Notes: generated by a model from the letters alone, not told the origin. Numbered from the stretch's first letter, positions 7,145-15,386 are shown. The stretch: 23,681 nt of DNA from Methanothrix harundinacea (GCA_002502785.1 DAQG01000120.1:1-23681), one strand, 5' to 3'. A program made the numbers and translations.

Positions 7145-8434
7145 CCTGCGAACGTCGATCTCCACGGGCCTTCCTGCGATCTCCTCAAGCTTTCTCTTCA
7201 GATCTGTCAGGTCCTTGGAGAGCCTCTCCTCCATGGTGGCAAGGTTTTTTATCCGTTCCTCAATATTTGCCTCAAGAGCCGGGATCTTTTGCCGAACCTG
7301 GTCGCGCTTCTCTTTCAGCCTCACAGTCTCGCGGCCGCTTTTGGAGAGGGTCCTCTCAAGCTCCTCGATCTCTCGATTGAGCGCAAGGTGGCGGGCTTTT
7401 AGGACCTCTAGAGGCCTATCCTCCAGAAGGTGGTCGATGTGATCTGTGATCCTGTCTCTCTTCTTGTCCCGGAGGCCCAGAACGTCCACCTTCGACTTCA
7501 GCTCCAAAAGAGCTCCGGAGATATCGCCCTCGAGAGCCTTGGCCGGGGAGCTTGACAGCTGCTCGAAGACCTCTCGGTACTTGAGGGTAATCCGGTCGCT
7601 GGAGTCCTGCTTTACGACCCTCGAAAGGGCCTTGGTGAGGGGGGATACCAGGTCTGCCATGCTCATCTCGATCTGATCTTTTTCCCTCAGCTTCTGCTCC
7701 AGGGACTTTTTCATATCGAGGTTCTTCTTCCCGTCGTCGCTTCGGGTCCAGGTCTCGATCTCTCTCTGATGACCCCTCTCGCGGTCCCTCATGACGGCCA
7801 GAAGTTCCTCGTCCTCGGTTATCTCGACCCTGAGCGACTCGATCTGGTCGTGCTTCTGGCGGACGAGGGTGGCCAGGTCGGCCGCCTCCACGAACTTTTT
7901 GAGGCTTGCCTCCCGTTCAGAGACGGCCTCACCGAGGTCTGCCAGGTGGCGGCTTATCGCCCCCAGATCAGAGTTGATCATCTCCACCTCTCTTGGAAAG
8001 AGGGCGGCGGTGTACCTCTGGGCTCGCCCGAACTTCTGGACGGTGTTCTGGAGATGCTTCATTATCGCTGAATGGTACTCTTCGGCCGATCCCAGGTCCG
8101 CGGCCGGGGGAGGGGCCAGCTTCTCAGACAGAACCCTCATCTGCCGCGCCACCTTCTCTCTTGCGGCCGATCCGGCCTTGAGGAGCCTGGGCGGAGCGTC
8201 CTCTTTCGGCTCTGCCTTCTCAAGGGCCAACAGGTCCCCTTCGAGATTCTTTGCCACCCTCTCTATCATGCCGTAGAGGGACCGAACCCGACCTTCGAAT
8301 TCGGGCTCCTGGGATCTGTCCCTCAGCCACTCTTCGACGTAAGATAGGGCCAAAGTCGAGGGTGCCTCTTCGTCCTTGCGGCCCTGGCCCTCGCCTGATT
8401 TCTCCTTCTGAAAGATCTTTTTCAACCACTTCAA
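7142..8434 (-). CDS. long coiled-coil protein of unknown function
   Basis: About 430 residues from the chosen TTG, rich in Glu, Lys, Arg and Leu with heptad-like spacing over most of its length and no signal peptide or membrane segment. Recognisable stretches are EEWLRDRSQEPEFEGRVRSL, a middle part with EREASLKKFVEAADLATLV, and a C-terminal helix ending in EEIAGRPVEIDVRR. I recognise no enzymatic domain. It may be an SMC-like or scaffold coiled coil of methanogens. The start is inferred: TTG at 8434 (LKWLKKIFQKEK) has GAGGTG nine bases upstream, and the longer frame to 8530 would translate the promoter. The gene is divergent from sepS and convergent with the molybdoenzyme. Confidence 0.7.
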   Translation of the reverse strand: MKWLKKIFQKEKSGEGQGRKDEEAPSTLALSYVEEWLRDRSQEPEFEGRVRSLYGMIERVAKNLEGDLLALEKAEPKEDAPPRLLKAGSAAREKVARQMRVLSEKLAPPPAADLGSAEEYHSAIMKHLQNTVQKFGRAQRYTAALFPREVEMINSDLGAISRHLADLGEAVSEREASLKKFVEAADLATLVRQKHDQIESLRVEITEDEELLAVMRDRERGHQREIETWTRSDDGKKNLDMKKSLEQKLREKDQIEMSMADLVSPLTKALSRVVKQDSSDRITLKYREVFEQLSSSPAKALEGDISGALLELKSKVDVLGLRDKKRDRITDHIDHLLEDRPLEVLKARHLALNREIEELERTLSKSGRETVRLKEKRDQVRQKIPALEANIEERIKNLATMEERLSKDLTDLKRKLEEIAGRPVEIDVRR

Positions 8435-8474
8435 GGCCGTTCCCACCTCTCTATATAACAAAACGGAATGAAAA

Positions 8475-8484
8475 CTTATAAAAC
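8475..8484. promoter_or_regulatory. TATA element readable in both directions
   Basis: CTTATAAAAC reads as a TATA box on either strand. On the minus strand it is about 45 bases before the TTG of the coiled-coil gene. On the plus strand it precedes sepS by about 65 bases. A second candidate for sepS, AAAGTCTTAAAGA at 8505-8517, lies about 28 bases from the sepS ATG and would give a leaderless message. Confidence 0.4.
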
Positions 8485-8541
8485 CATCCGACTTTTGCGC
8501 TCCCAAAAGTCTTAAAGAGGGGTGACCCAATCCCTGCTTTC

Positions 8542-10155
8542 ATGAAGTTCGATCCAGCCCGCATTCGGGAGGCTGCCGGCGAGGACTTCGATCGCGCCTG
8601 GCAGCAGGGAAGGGAGTACGTAGAAGTGCCGTCCCTCAACCGACGTTATCCAAGGCGCGTCTGTTCTTACGGCAGGCCTCATCCCATCTTCGATGTCATT
8701 CACAGGCTGAGGGAGGCCTACCTTCGGCTCGGCTTTGACGAGGCGATGAACCCTCTGATCGTGGAGGACCAGGAGGTCTACAAGCAGTTTGGAAGCGAGG
8801 CTCTGGCGGTTCTGGATCGATGTTTTTACCTGGCAGGCCTTCCTCGGCCCGACGTCGGCATGTCCGACGAACGGGTCGGCCAGATGAAACGGCTCCTGGG
8901 CCGAGACCTCTCGGCAGAGGATGTGGACGGCGTTCGAAAGATCCTTCACGGCTACAAGAAGGGGACTGTGGAGGGAGACGACCTCGTCCACGACATTTCG
9001 GCGGCCCTCGACGTATCCGATGCCCTCGTCTCGACCCTCATCGAGGAGGTCTTCCCCGAGTTCAAGGCTCTAGCCCCCGTCGCCACGACGAAGACTCTGC
9101 GAAGCCACATGACCTCCGGCTGGTTCATATCTTTGGGAAGCCTAGCCGAGAGGGCCACTCTTCCCGTCAAGCTCTTCTCCATCGACCGCTGTTTCAGGCG
9201 CGAGCTGTCGGAGGATGCGGCAAGGCTGATGACCTATCACTCGGCAAGCTGCGTCATCATGGATGAGGACCTCTCCGTCGAGGACGGAAAGATGGTAGCA
9301 GACGGTCTTCTCAGCCAGTTCGGGTTTGAGAAGTTCAGGTTTTTTCCGGACGACAAGAGGAGCAAGTACTACGTTCCCGACACCCAGATCGAGGTCTACG
9401 CCTACCATCCGGGCCTGGTGGGGTCGAGCACCAAGTACAACACAGGGTGGGTCGAGGTTGCCACCTTCGGTATCTACTCCCCGACGGCCCTCTCGAAGTA
9501 CGACGTTCCCTATCCGGTCATGAACCTGGGCCTCGGGGTTGAGAGGCTGGCGATGATCCTATACGACGCCACCGACCTTAGGGCTCTGACCTATCCTCAG
9601 TTCGTCCAGGACCCCGACCTCTCGGCGAGAGATATGGCGATGATGATAAGGGTCGAGCGAGAGCCGGAAACCCAGGCCGGGATCGAGATCGCAAGAGCCG
9701 TCGTCCGGACCTGCGAGGTCCATGGGGACGCCCCGAGCCCGTGCGAGTTTGAGGCGTGGAGGGGCGAGCTCTCCGGCCGCAAAGTGGTGGTCAAGGTGGT
9801 GGAGCCCGAGGAGAACACGAAGCTCTGCGGTCCTGCCGCCATGAACGAGGTGATCGTCTACAAGGAGAACATCCTTGGAGTCCCAAAAACCAGCAAGTGG
9901 GAGGATGCCTTCGAGAACGGAGTCACGACCGGGATGAGGTTCATCGACTCCTTTGCGGAGCTCGCGGCTCGGGAGGCCGAGGATGCTGCCCTGAAAGGAG
10001 AGGGGTCAGAGACGAGGGCGAGGATCGTTAGAAGTCCTGGGGATGTGAACCTGAAGCTCGATCCGGCCCTTGAGAGGTACATCACCGGCAGGAAGAGGAA
10101 GATCGACGTCCGGGGGCCGGTTTTTACCACGGTCAGAAGCGAGGTCGTGGATTAG
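8542..10155 (+). CDS. sepS: O-phosphoseryl-tRNA(Cys) synthetase (SepRS)
   Basis: Charges tRNA-Cys with phosphoserine; SepCysS then converts it to Cys-tRNA. This indirect route is characteristic of methanogens and a few relatives. The 537-residue length equals characterised SepRS. Visible features are EAMNPLIVEDQEVYKQFG, the catalytic-core SHMTSGWF (188-195), class II motif 2 DRCFRREL (215-222) and motif 3 GLGVERLAM (330-338). The C-terminal domain (GRKVVVKVVEPEENTKLCGP to VRGPVFTTVRSEVVD) is the SepRS-specific anticodon-binding part. ATG at 8542 has no close ribosome site, consistent with a leaderless start. The partner genes for SepCysS/SepCysE are not in this window. Confidence 0.96.
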   Translation: MKFDPARIREAAGEDFDRAWQQGREYVEVPSLNRRYPRRVCSYGRPHPIFDVIHRLREAYLRLGFDEAMNPLIVEDQEVYKQFGSEALAVLDRCFYLAGLPRPDVGMSDERVGQMKRLLGRDLSAEDVDGVRKILHGYKKGTVEGDDLVHDISAALDVSDALVSTLIEEVFPEFKALAPVATTKTLRSHMTSGWFISLGSLAERATLPVKLFSIDRCFRRELSEDAARLMTYHSASCVIMDEDLSVEDGKMVADGLLSQFGFEKFRFFPDDKRSKYYVPDTQIEVYAYHPGLVGSSTKYNTGWVEVATFGIYSPTALSKYDVPYPVMNLGLGVERLAMILYDATDLRALTYPQFVQDPDLSARDMAMMIRVEREPETQAGIEIARAVVRTCEVHGDAPSPCEFEAWRGELSGRKVVVKVVEPEENTKLCGPAAMNEVIVYKENILGVPKTSKWEDAFENGVTTGMRFIDSFAELAAREAEDAALKGEGSETRARIVRSPGDVNLKLDPALERYITGRKRKIDVRGPVFTTVRSEVVD

Positions 10156-10214
10156 GGTTTAGGAATTTTGGTGCTTTTTAATTTTTGAGGGATTTTTGGA
10201 GGAGGATTATTTTG

Positions 10215-10904
10215 GTGAGAACGCCGGATTCTAACGCCGGGGAGAAGCGGGCCGCGGGCGAGGCTGCGGCGGAGATGGTGAGGGACGGGATGGTTTTGGG
10301 GCTTGGGACCGGGTCGACCGTCGCCTGGACGATTAAGAGGATAGGAGAGATGGTGGAGGAGGGGATCGAGGTTCTCGGGGTTCCCACATCCTACCAGGCT
10401 CAGGATCTGGCCATATCCGCAGGGATTCCCCTCACGACTCTGGATCAGGACCCGGTCCTCGATCTTGCCATCGACGGGGCTGACCAGATCGCCAGAGATC
10501 TCACCACCATCAAGGGAGGCGGCGCGGCCCACGCGCGGGAGAAGGTCGTCGCCTGCTCGGCTCAGTGGTTTGTGATCGTGGCCGACTCATCGAAGTACGT
10601 CGACCTCATCAGCCACTCGGTCCCCGTGGAGGTTCTGCCTTTCGCCGCTAGGCTTGCCAAAAGCAGGATCGAGGATCTGGGCGGCACACCCATCCTTCGG
10701 CAGGCGAGGATGAAGGACGGCCCCGTGATCACCGACAACGGAAACTTCGTCATCGATGCCGACTTCGGGACGATCGAGGACCCCCAGATTCTCGCAACCC
10801 AGCTCTCAGAGATTCCTGGCGTCGTCGAGCACGGGATATTCGATAACGTCGATCAGCTCATCGTCGTCATCGATGGCGTGGTCAGGACCTTCAATCGGGA
10901 GTGA
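10215..10904 (+). CDS. rpiA: ribose-5-phosphate isomerase A
   Basis: Interconverts ribose-5-phosphate and ribulose-5-phosphate; in methanogens it supplies ribose-5-P from the ribulose monophosphate route. GLGTGST (29-35) is the phosphate loop, DGADQ (87-91) holds the two conserved Asp, and KGGGAAHAREK (100-110) carries the catalytic Glu109. The usual fifth residue of DGADE is Gln here. At 229 residues it is near the E. coli enzyme (219). GGAGGAGG at 10198-10205 favours GTG at 10215 (or TTG at 10212) over the TTG at 10185, which precedes the ribosome site. The stop codon at 10902-10904 lies four bases before the mtnA TTG, so translation is probably coupled. Confidence 0.93.
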   Translation: MRTPDSNAGEKRAAGEAAAEMVRDGMVLGLGTGSTVAWTIKRIGEMVEEGIEVLGVPTSYQAQDLAISAGIPLTTLDQDPVLDLAIDGADQIARDLTTIKGGGAAHAREKVVACSAQWFVIVADSSKYVDLISHSVPVEVLPFAARLAKSRIEDLGGTPILRQARMKDGPVITDNGNFVIDADFGTIEDPQILATQLSEIPGVVEHGIFDNVDQLIVVIDGVVRTFNRE

Positions 10905-10908
10905 CGTC

Positions 10909-11937
10909 TTGAGCTTGAGGACGATCTGGTGGGACGACGAAAACCGGGCCATCGGGATGATCGACCAGACCCTCCTGCCCGAGAGGCTTGAAAATATCGA
11001 GGTCGGCTCCGTTGAGCAGCTCTGCGAGGCCATACTCGCCCTTCGGGTCCGAGGGGCTCCGGCCCTAGGAGCGGCGGGGGCCTACGGCGTGGCCCTGGCA
11101 GCGGCCCGGTCGGAGGCCACCGATCCGGTCGCCCTCCTCGACGAAGTCCAGAAGGCGGCCGGGATCATCCGGGCGGCGAGGCCCACCGCCGTCAACCTCT
11201 CCTGGGGCGTCGACCGGGTGATGCAGGCCCTGAACAAGATCAGAGAATCCGCCGACTCTGACGAGATCCGGGCCGCGGCCCTGGCAGAGGCAGAATCGAT
11301 CGCCGAGGAGGACCTGGCCATCAACCGGGTCCTCGGCGACGTCGGCGCGTCCCTTCTCGAAGACGGGGACGTGGTCCTCACCCACTGCAACGCCGGGAGG
11401 CTCGCCTGCGTCGGCTGGGGGACGGCCCTCGGCGTCATTCGGTCTGCTGTGGCCGAAGGAAAAAATACCAGCGTCTACTCCTGCGAGACGAGGCCGCTTC
11501 ATCAGGGGTCGAGGCTGACGGCCTGGGAGCTGTCTGAAGACAACATTCCCGTCACCCTCATCTGCGACAACATGGCCGGGATGGTGATGCGCCAGGGCCT
11601 CGTCGACAAAGTGATCGTCGGCGCCGACCGGATCACAAAGGACGCCGTCTTCAACAAGATCGGGACCTACTCCCACGCCGTCCTGGCGAAGGCTCACGGA
11701 ATCCCATTTTACGTCGCTGCCCCCATCTCCACCTTCGACCTATCCCACAAAGAAAAAGACGTCGAAATCGAGGAGAGAGACGCAGACGAGATCAGACGTT
11801 TAGGAAACAAACAGCTCGCCCCGCCCGAGGTCAAAGTCTACAACCCGGCCTTCGACGCCACGCCCCTCGACCTGGTGACGGCGATCATCACCGAGCGGGG
11901 GATCTATCGGCCTCTGGAGATGCCGGATCTGGAATGA
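10909..11937 (+). CDS. mtnA: methylthioribose-1-phosphate isomerase / aIF2B-like aldose-ketose isomerase
   Basis: A 342-residue MtnA, converting 5-methylthioribose-1-phosphate to the ribulose form in methionine salvage. RGAPALGAAGAYGVALAA (49-66), THCNAGRLACVGWGTALG with Cys160 and IVGADRI with Asp240 match the catalytic residues known for Bacillus MtnA. With TTG at 10909 these land on the same numbers (C160, D240), which supports that start. GGAGTGA just upstream overlaps the rpiA stop codon. Related archaeal proteins include ribose-1,5-bisphosphate isomerase, but the residue pattern favours MtnA. In methanogens lacking classical MtnN/MtnK, the substrate may come from deaminated methylthioadenosine by phosphorolysis. 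Tight coupling to rpiA suggests a joint pentose-phosphate role. Confidence 0.9.
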   Translation: MSLRTIWWDDENRAIGMIDQTLLPERLENIEVGSVEQLCEAILALRVRGAPALGAAGAYGVALAAARSEATDPVALLDEVQKAAGIIRAARPTAVNLSWGVDRVMQALNKIRESADSDEIRAAALAEAESIAEEDLAINRVLGDVGASLLEDGDVVLTHCNAGRLACVGWGTALGVIRSAVAEGKNTSVYSCETRPLHQGSRLTAWELSEDNIPVTLICDNMAGMVMRQGLVDKVIVGADRITKDAVFNKIGTYSHAVLAKAHGIPFYVAAPISTFDLSHKEKDVEIEERDADEIRRLGNKQLAPPEVKVYNPAFDATPLDLVTAIITERGIYRPLEMPDLE

Positions 11938-11967
11938 AGGGCTAGTTTTTAAATTCTTTGTCATTGA

Positions 11968-13309
11968 ATGCTAACACCGATGGAACCGGAGACCAGCTCA
12001 GACCAGCGCCGAGTGATCCAGGCGAGCGAGATCCTGGCCAAGATCGAGCGGGGCGAGGACGTCGAGTACGACGATAGGATTATCGAGGGTGACCTGGACA
12101 TAAGCGGGCTGGAGCTGCCGACGGAGCACGTTGAACGAACTGCGTTTGATAAACAGCTCAAATTGTCCGACGATCTGAAGCTGATCAACCAGCAGATAAC
12201 CATCACCAATTCTGAGATTCGAGGTATAGTAAACTTCAGTAATACCCTCTTCAGTAAGCAGATAAAATTCGAGTGTGCCAAGTTTAGCGGGGATGCCAAC
12301 TTCTTGGGTGCCAAGTTCGGTGGGGATGCCTACTTCGGACGAGCGGAGTTCGGCGGGAATGCCTACTTTAATGGAGCCAGATTCGGTGAGGATACCAACT
12401 TCAGAGGAACCAAGTTCACGGAGCTTGCAGTCTTCAGGGGTGCCAGGTTCGGCAGGGGTGCCTACTTCATAGAGGCTAAGTTCGGACAGGATGCCTACTT
12501 CGGGAGAGACGAATTCAGTGGGCATGCTTACTTCATAGGAGCGGAGTTCGGCGGGCATAGCGACTTCAGTGAAACCAAGTTCGGCGTGCATACAAACTTC
12601 GAGAAAGTGGGGTTCGGTGGAGATGCCGACTTCAGGAATGCGAAATTCGGTTGGTATGCCGGCTTCAAGGAAGCCGAGTTCGTTGGGGATGCTAACTTTG
12701 GAAGAGCAGAGTTCGGCAGGACTGTCGACTTCGATTACGATCAATTTCGGCGAAATCTATCATTCAAATATAAAAAAATTCGTCCGTCCCAAGTATCAAG
12801 AGCTGGTATGTCGAATAGCAAAAAGAAAGATGGAAGATCTAGGGAATAAAAACGATGCCGATTATTATTTCTACAGGGAAATGGAGGCATTAAGGATACA
12901 AAGCGGAATTAGAGGAACAAAAAAGCTATCATGGCCCTGGAAAATGCAGGCGTCCGAATGGATCAAGTTAGTTGGATCAAAAATTTGGAAGCTCGGGAAA
13001 TATGATATCTTCGAATACGTTTTATTTCAGGGTATTTTCGGATACGGAGTTCATCCTATTAGGTTGTTTTGTCTTTGGATTTTGATGGCCTTTGCATTTG
13101 CTTCGATTTATTGGTATTGTGATGCTATTGATGGTGCAAGGACAACGGTTGATTACGTTTGGTTCAGCATAGCAACATCAGCGACCCCTGGTTATGCCCA
13201 TTATAATCCGATAGGGAATTATAAATTTTTGACAGGATTTCAAGCCATAATCGGCACCTTCATGTGGGCCGCCTTCATCGCCACCTTCGCGAGAAAGTGG
13301 CAGCGATGA
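11968..13309 (+). pseudogene. pentapeptide-repeat protein with C-terminal two-TM ion-channel domain, frameshifted
   Basis: The N-terminal 70 residues are acidic and helical (ILAKIERGEDVEYDDRIIEG). About 16 decapeptides of the form AxFGGDAxFx (roughly residues 85-255) follow, a right-handed pentapeptide beta-helix. After SFKYKK the frame closes at 12849, but the next frame continues with VRPKYQELVCRIAKRKMED and a two-helix channel module: CLWILMAFAFASIYWY, a pore stretch FSIATSATPGYAHYNP, and TGFQAIIGTFMWAAFIATFA, ending KWQR. The switch lies in A7 (12772-12778); six A's restore one frame of about 446 residues. ATG at 11968 or 11980 may be leaderless behind TTTTTAAATT (11945-11954). The pore lacks the canonical TVGYGD. 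Such membrane channels are plentiful in Methanosarcinales, but ligand and ion are unknown. Confidence 0.75.
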
Positions 13310-13395
13310 TGCGGGCGCAGGAGAACGCGCGACCCCTCCTCCGCCAAGCGCCGCCCGGCGGGCGGTCACGCCACCGGTCCGGCGACTGCGGGGAG
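13239..13395 (+). repeat. dispersed repeat, copy 1 (intact channel 3' end plus GC-rich tail)
   Basis: It covers the last 24 codons of the channel gene (QAIIGTFMWAAFIATFARKW) and about 85 bases after its stop. The tail opens with GATGCGGGCGCAGGAGAACG and holds a hairpin CCGCCC-GGC-GGGCGG followed by CGGTC-CGGC-GACTG (one G-T pair). It matches copy 3 best. It is the only copy still attached to a long channel gene and may be its 3'-UTR or terminator. Confidence 0.7.
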
Positions 13396-13476
13396 GCGGC
13401 CGAGAGGGACATGCTCCAGAGGACGGCGAAGACCGCGCCACCGCGGCCTCGAAAGTTCACCGAATTATGAGGCACC

Positions 13477-14289
13477 TCACCCTTTGAGAAGATACCCGCC
13501 GTCGACGGGGAGGGCGACGCCGGTGATGAAGCTCGCCTCCTCCGAGAGGAGGAAGAGGACGGCTCGGGAGATCTCCTCGGGCCTCCCCAGCCGACCCATG
13601 GCGTGAGCTTCTACCAGGGCCTCGAACCCCTCCTCGCCCATCTTCTCGAAGAGGGGGGCCGTAAGCTCCGTGGCGACGTAGCCGGGACAGACGGCGTTCG
13701 CCCGGATATTCTCTCGGGCGTAGTCGAGGGCGAGAGACTCGGTGAGGCCGATCATCCCGAACTTGCTCGCGTTGTAGGAGGTTCGGGTCCGGAAGGCCTT
13801 CAGCCCGCCGACCGACGAGATGTTGACGATGCTTCCACCACCGCCAGCGAGCATCTGCTCGACGGCAGCTTTGCAGCAGTTGAAGGCCCCCGTCAGGTTC
13901 ACCTCCAGGGTCGCCCTCCAGTCTTCTAGGACCGTCTCGGCGATCCTGTTTCTGGAGGGGTTGATGGCGGCGCAGTTCACAAGGCCGCGGGCGGGCCCGG
14001 TCGAGTCCCTGATCCGGTCGAAGACCTCCCCAACCCGGCGGTCGTCGGAGACGTCGCACTTGTGGCAGAAGAACCTGCCATCGTCGGCGACGTTGGAGAC
14101 GGTGGAGGCGGAGAAGGCCTCCTTGCGGGCTTCGAGAAGCTTCTCGGACCTCCGACCCAGGATGTGGACGAAGGCCCCTTCGTCGTAAAGGTCTTTGGCG
14201 ATCCGCTTTCCGATACCGGTCCCACCTCCCGTGACGACCACAGTCTTTCCGATGAAACGGCCCCCTCTGAAGAAATCCATATGCTTCAT
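13477..14289 (-). CDS. short-chain dehydrogenase/reductase (classical SDR)
   Basis: A 270-residue NAD(P)-dependent SDR. TGGGTGIG is the cofactor loop, NCAAIN replaces the NNAG strand, NISSVGG carries the catalytic Ser, YNASK the Tyr/Lys pair, and CPGYVATELT the substrate loop. It ends ITGVALPVDGGYLLKG, as is standard for the family. An Arg after the first strand (GRRSEK) hints at NADPH preference. The substrate is not identifiable; 2,4-dienoyl-CoA reductase-like and sugar dehydrogenases are the nearest types. ATG at 14289 sits about 29 bases from a TATA box, so a leaderless start there is favoured over 14280. The gene is isolated between two copies of the dispersed GC-rich repeat and is very GC-rich. 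Confidence 0.87.
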   Translation of the reverse strand: MKHMDFFRGGRFIGKTVVVTGGGTGIGKRIAKDLYDEGAFVHILGRRSEKLLEARKEAFSASTVSNVADDGRFFCHKCDVSDDRRVGEVFDRIRDSTGPARGLVNCAAINPSRNRIAETVLEDWRATLEVNLTGAFNCCKAAVEQMLAGGGGSIVNISSVGGLKAFRTRTSYNASKFGMIGLTESLALDYARENIRANAVCPGYVATELTAPLFEKMGEEGFEALVEAHAMGRLGRPEEISRAVLFLLSEEASFITGVALPVDGGYLLKG

Positions 14290-14312
14290 AGCCTGTCGTT
14301 TATCACGACTGT

Positions 14313-14323
14313 CAATATATAGC
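14313..14323 (-). promoter_or_regulatory. TATA box of the SDR gene
   Basis: On the minus strand GCTATATATTG is a strong archaeal TATA element centred about 29 bases from ATG 14289. This implies transcription starting at or within a few bases of the start codon. No ribosome-binding sequence precedes that ATG, in keeping with a leaderless transcript. Confidence 0.55.
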
Positions 14324-14352
14324 AGATGCTGAGGAATTGACACTGAGGAGCT

Positions 14353-14505
14353 GGGATGTCGGCCGCTTTCATCGCCACCTTCGCAAGAAAGTGGCAGCTT
14401 TGAGGCGGGCGCAGGAAGGCGCGCGCCCCCTCCCTCGCCGAGCGCCCAGCGGGCGGTCCCGCCCCCCGTCCGGCGACGGCGGGAGCGCGGCCGGGGATGG
14501 CCACG
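14353..14505 (+). pseudogene. dispersed repeat, copy 2: channel-gene C-terminal remnant plus tail
   Basis: GCCGCTTTCATCGCCACC onward still encodes AAFIATFARKWQL and a stop (to 14403), the same C-terminus as the channel gene. The GC-rich tail follows, with GGCGCGCGCC, hairpin CGCCC-AGC-GGGCG and hairpin CCGTC-CGGC-GACGG, ending near GGGGATGGCCA. No channel or pentapeptide sequence lies upstream, so only the last 13 codons remain. It is closest to copy 4 in the tail. Confidence 0.68.
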
Positions 14506-14544
14506 TCTCGAACTCCAGCAGGTGGTGAGGGCCGGAGACGTTAT

Positions 14545-14607
14545 ATGGGATAAATGGGTTAAATGGGTTAAATGGGATAAATGGGATAAATGGGTTAAAT
14601 GGGATGG
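14545..14607 (+). repeat. 9-bp tandem array ATGGG(A/T)TAA, six copies plus a variant
   Basis: Six consecutive copies of ATGGGATAA or ATGGGTTAA (14545-14598) are followed by ATGGGATGG, which merges into the GGAGG ribosome site of the vapB-like gene. Each unit is itself ATG-Gly-stop. A TATA-like GTTATATG at 14540-14547 would start transcription inside the array. It could serve as an operator for the AbrB-type antitoxin or as leader control. Confidence 0.8.
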
Positions 14608-14618
14608 AGGTTTAGGAT

Positions 14619-14882
14619 ATGCCGCTCGCCAAAATCGATGATAGAGGAAGGGTGCAGCTTCCGAGCAATCTGCGGCGGAAGATGAAGCTGAAGGAAGGAG
14701 ACGAGTTCGCGGTGGAAGATCTCGGAGAGGATACGATCATCCTCAAGAGGATCGACCTTCGAGCGCTGCTGAAAGACGCGATAGAGAAGGCCAGGTCTGT
14801 TGATTTCGAAGAGCTTGAACGGGAGATCGAAGAGGAGAGCAACCAACTTGCCCGCCAGAAGTTTAAGGTATCTCCTCGATAA
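14619..14882 (+). CDS. AbrB/MazE-type antitoxin (VapB-like)
   Basis: An 87-residue antitoxin. The N-terminal SpoVT-AbrB swapped-hairpin DNA-binding domain is clear (AKIDDRGRVQLPSNLRRKMK, GDEFAVED, TIILKRID). The C-terminal half is an acidic helix (AIEKARSVDFEELEREIEEE) that would wrap the toxin. GGAGG lies nine bases before the ATG. Its 3' end overlaps the PIN toxin frame by 35 bases, the usual arrangement in a toxin-antitoxin operon. The 9-bp tandem array directly upstream is a natural candidate for its autoregulatory operator. Confidence 0.85.
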   Translation: MPLAKIDDRGRVQLPSNLRRKMKLKEGDEFAVEDLGEDTIILKRIDLRALLKDAIEKARSVDFEELEREIEEESNQLARQKFKVSPR

Positions 14883-15288
14883 CACGGTCTTCATCTCCGC
14901 GGTTAAACGCGGATGGACGAAAAGCACCGAACTCGTGTACTATCTTCTGGACAGCCCAGCGGAGCTTTTTGCAGATGAGCTTCTCATCTTTGAATATGAG
15001 AGATACGCCGAGGCGTTGGACGCATCTGACCTGTTGAACTATCTGAAAAAGGTGGTGATCCAGGTGAATCCCTCCCAGGTGGAGATAGATGTTTGTGCAC
15101 CATTCTTCCCCGAGAGCGAGCTTTCGGACGTCGTCCATGCTGCAACCTGCCTCTATCTCGATGTGGTTCTGATCACCAACGATAAGCACTTCGACAAAAT
15201 CAAAAGGGATGGGCTGGTCGAAGTCTGGAGCAGCACCAAAGCGATCAAAAGGCTCCTCGATGGTTTGGAGGATTATGAAGACCTTTAA
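14848..15288 (+). CDS. PIN-domain toxin (VapC-like ribonuclease)
   Basis: A 146-residue PIN-domain protein predicted to be the RNase toxin partner of the upstream AbrB-type antitoxin. RYLLDNTVFISAV gives the first metal-binding Asp, IFEYERYAEAL the central Glu, and SDVVHAATCLYLDVVLITND with HF the conserved D..HAA and the final Asp. The chosen TTG at 14848 is preceded by GAGGAGAG at good spacing and lies inside the antitoxin gene, giving coupled translation. The ATG at 14800 would add 16 residues that do not fit PIN. RNA targets cannot be inferred. Confidence 0.82.
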   Translation: MPARSLRYLLDNTVFISAVKRGWTKSTELVYYLLDSPAELFADELLIFEYERYAEALDASDLLNYLKKVVIQVNPSQVEIDVCAPFFPESELSDVVHAATCLYLDVVLITNDKHFDKIKRDGLVEVWSSTKAIKRLLDGLEDYEDL

Positions 15289-15363
15289 AGGTGCCATTTC
15301 AGTATCGGAAATAAGCCTCTTCCGCCTCTACCCTTATCCGCGACCCGCGTTTATGGTCTTTAT

Positions 15364-15386
15364 TATTCTATAGATAATATAGAATA
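15364..15386. terminator. AT-rich perfect hairpin after the toxin gene
   Basis: TATTCTATA (15364-15372) pairs perfectly with TATAGAATA (15378-15386), loop GATAA. It lies 75 bases after the toxin stop and about 10 bases before the truncated channel remnant. It may be an RNA end structure or an excision/insertion scar. Confidence 0.35.

Noticed and set aside
12275..12472. Plus-strand GMPTS-rich repeat ORF
   Set aside because: Out-of-frame shadow of the pentapeptide repeat region.
11998..12744. Long minus-strand ORF (248 codons) with regular repeats opposite the pentapeptide gene
   Set aside because: It is the reverse reading of the periodic pentapeptide-encoding DNA; the repeat pattern is inherited. 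No ribosome site, and the plus frame shows the known family.
14545..14607. 9-bp tandem array considered as a CRISPR or replication-iteron array
   Set aside because: Units are contiguous without spacers and there are no cas, rep or cdc6 genes nearby.
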